From NCBI GenBank assembly GCA_018664075.1, contig JABJOY010000057.1:1-32040 (forward strand): a stretch of 32,040 nt of DNA, in the 5' to 3' direction. The DNA is from Porticoccaceae bacterium (lineage in GTDB: Bacteria; Pseudomonadota; Gammaproteobacteria; Pseudomonadales; Porticoccaceae). The notes beneath the pieces are model-generated. The model saw only the letters and a program-made list of their open reading frames with translations. It ran no database searches and was not told where the DNA came from. Of the stretch, positions 30,840 to 32,040 are shown piece after piece (the first letter of the stretch is position 1; the number at the start of each line of letters is the position of its first letter). The translations under genes were made by a program, and so were the position numbers.

Positions 30840-31931
30840 ATGTCAGCTGCAGATATAACAGCTCTACCCTACCCATTTTTGCGCCCTGAATTTCTCCAGG
30901 CTCTGGAGACCAGCAAAAGTGCCTGTGCAGTCACAGGCTGGGAGCCAATTCATCTGGCTCTAGATACAGGCTCTCAGCAAACCGTAATGCCTCTGTATCT
31001 CAAGGATCACAGTATGGGCGAATATGTCTTCGACTATGCATGGGCCAATGCCTACCATGACAATGGTCTGGACTACTATCCCAAGCTGCTCACAGCGATA
31101 CCATTTACCCCATCCACTGGACCCAGAATAACAGGGCTGGACAGCCTGGATACAGATCATGGCCAGCAGCTGTTTGAAGAGGTCCTGGCAGTGGCCGAGG
31201 AGACCGGTGCATCCAGCTGGCATATGCTGTTCCCCAGTGATCAACAGCTGGCATTATTTGAGGACTCAAGACTGCTGCAGCGCAACGGGGTGCAATACCA
31301 ATGGTTTAATCGCGACTACCAGAGTTTTGATGACTATTTAAGTGGGCTGAACTCCCGCAAACGCAAGATGGTGCGCAAAGAGCGCTCAGAGGTATCAGCG
31401 CAGAATATTACGATTGAAGTATTACAGGGGGAGCGGATTACCAGTGATATCTGGCAGCTTTTCTATATGCTCTATGAGCGTACCTATGCCAAGCGTAACG
31501 GCACCAGAGGATATTTAACAGAGGAATTTTTTACCCAGATTGGTGAGACCATGCCGGAGCAAATTGCTATGGCTGTGGCTCGTCAGGGGGGTATTCCCAT
31601 TGCCTGCGCGCTGTACTTCTTTGATCAGGACACATTGTATGGCCGCTACTGGGGCAGCGCTGGTGAATTCTCTTGCCTGCATTTTGAACTTTGCTATTAC
31701 TCAGGTATTGAATTTGCCATTAGCAAAGGTCTGCAAAAATATGATGCGGGAGCCCAGGGTGAGCATAAAATTATTCGTGGTTTTGAGCCGATTAAAACCC
31801 ATTCACTGCACTGGATAGAGCATCCACAGTTTAGGCAGGCGATTAAGCGATTTTTGGATTCCGAGCAGCTGGGTATTGAGCAACATATACAGCAGGCCCG
31901 AGCCATATTGCCATTTAGGAAAACCGACTAG
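30840..31931 (+). CDS. FemAB/GNAT-like acyltransferase (DUF482, peptidogalycan biosynthesis family)
   Basis: This 363-residue protein carries the DUF482 layout. An N-terminal PFLRPEFLQALETS block lies at about 12-25, followed by GWEPIHLAL, MPLYLKDHSMGEYVFDYAWANAY, the central FDDYLSGLNSRKRKMVRKERSEV, and a C-terminal GNAT-fold half with ACALYFFDQDTLYGRYWGS, CLHFELCYYSGIEFAI and KYDAGAQGEHKIIRGFEP. The family resembles FemAB aminoacyl transferases, but its substrate is unknown. The N-terminus is about 20 residues shorter than relatives I remember. An in-frame TGA two codons before the ATG excludes extension. A five-codon ATG-TAA reading (30823-30840) ends in TAATG, overlapping this start codon by one base. 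Confidence 0.88.
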   Translation: MSAADITALPYPFLRPEFLQALETSKSACAVTGWEPIHLALDTGSQQTVMPLYLKDHSMGEYVFDYAWANAYHDNGLDYYPKLLTAIPFTPSTGPRITGLDSLDTDHGQQLFEEVLAVAEETGASSWHMLFPSDQQLALFEDSRLLQRNGVQYQWFNRDYQSFDDYLSGLNSRKRKMVRKERSEVSAQNITIEVLQGERITSDIWQLFYMLYERTYAKRNGTRGYLTEEFFTQIGETMPEQIAMAVARQGGIPIACALYFFDQDTLYGRYWGSAGEFSCLHFELCYYSGIEFAISKGLQKYDAGAQGEHKIIRGFEPIKTHSLHWIEHPQFRQAIKRFLDSEQLGIEQHIQQARAILPFRKTD

Positions 31932-31958
31932 CATCCACTAACCAAAAAACTATTCAGC

Positions 31959-32040
31959 CTACCAGGCACCGGTATTTTCCATGGAGGCCCAGGGCTCCTG
32001 TGATGGAAGCCTGTCGCCTCGCTGCAGTAATTCGATCGAA
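31959..32040 (-). CDS. C-terminal end of an unidentified gene (partial)
   Basis: The last 82 bp contain a minus-strand reading ending TAG at 31959-31961. Its final residues read SIELLQRGDRLPSQEPWASM, then ENTGAW. It is cut by the window edge. The other two minus frames are also open over much of this short stretch, so coding is uncertain; I favour this frame on residue composition. I do not recognise the protein. It would converge on the acyltransferase gene, 27 bp away. Confidence 0.35.
   Translation of the reverse strand, partial: SIELLQRGDRLPSQEPWASMENTGAW

Overview
The window looks like chromosomal housekeeping DNA from a marine gammaproteobacterium. Protein matches recalled from memory (CysS, GlnS, PpiB, LpxH, TrmA, CmoM, DapE, RsmJ, BamC, DapA, FabV) are all close to gammaproteobacterial versions. 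The gene order tRNA-Arg/tRNA-His, cysS-glnS, ppiB-lpxH resembles Pseudomonas and its relatives. A SAR92/OM60-like lineage is my best guess, but it is inference. Coding G+C is near 50% in the lines I counted by hand. No phage, transposon, rRNA or CRISPR array is visible.

Region by region. 1-1.0 kb: two tRNA genes (Arg-TCT, His-GTG), then an enoyl-CoA hydratase-fold gene lacking both catalytic glutamates. 1.0-6.3 kb: a glycerophosphodiesterase gene converges on a glnS-cysS operon, which diverges from ppiB-lpxH. 6.4-8.9 kb: a YccA-type membrane protein, a terminator, then a tightly overlapping tusE-phhB-trmA operon (tusDCB, usually found beside tusE, are absent). 8.9-11.4 kb, minus strand: a DUF2489 membrane protein, a DJ-1/PfpI protein and rmuC. 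11.5-17.6 kb: a two-gene AddB-like/AddA-like helicase-nuclease operon. 17.6-21 kb: a DAHP synthase, a small XRE regulator divergent from an unknown 91-residue protein, a membrane-anchored J-domain protein and a secreted protein with an exosortase-type (PEP/VPLPA-CTERM-like) tail. 21-25.2 kb: cmoM, dapE, an EamA transporter, rsmJ and a small leucine-rich-repeat lipoprotein. 25.2-25.6 kb: a 381-bp AT-rich gap with a cluster of DnaA-box-like sequences. 25.6-30.6 kb, minus strand: fabV-lpxL-dapA-bamC-MBL hydrolase. 30.8-31.9 kb: a FemAB/GNAT-like acyltransferase, then the tail of an unidentified minus-strand gene.

Functional themes are translation and RNA modification (two tRNAs, CysS, GlnS, TusE, TrmA, CmoM, RsmJ), cell envelope (LpxH, LpxL, BamC, DapA, DapE, FabV) and DNA repair (RmuC, AddAB-like pair). 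The parts most worth a second look are the DnaA-box cluster at 25.28-25.49 kb, the cysteine-free exosortase substrate with a thioester-domain-like layout, the lone N-terminally short TusE, the hydratase without catalytic glutamates, the AddB-like protein without its Fe-S cysteine, and several perfect inverted repeats in gene leaders.
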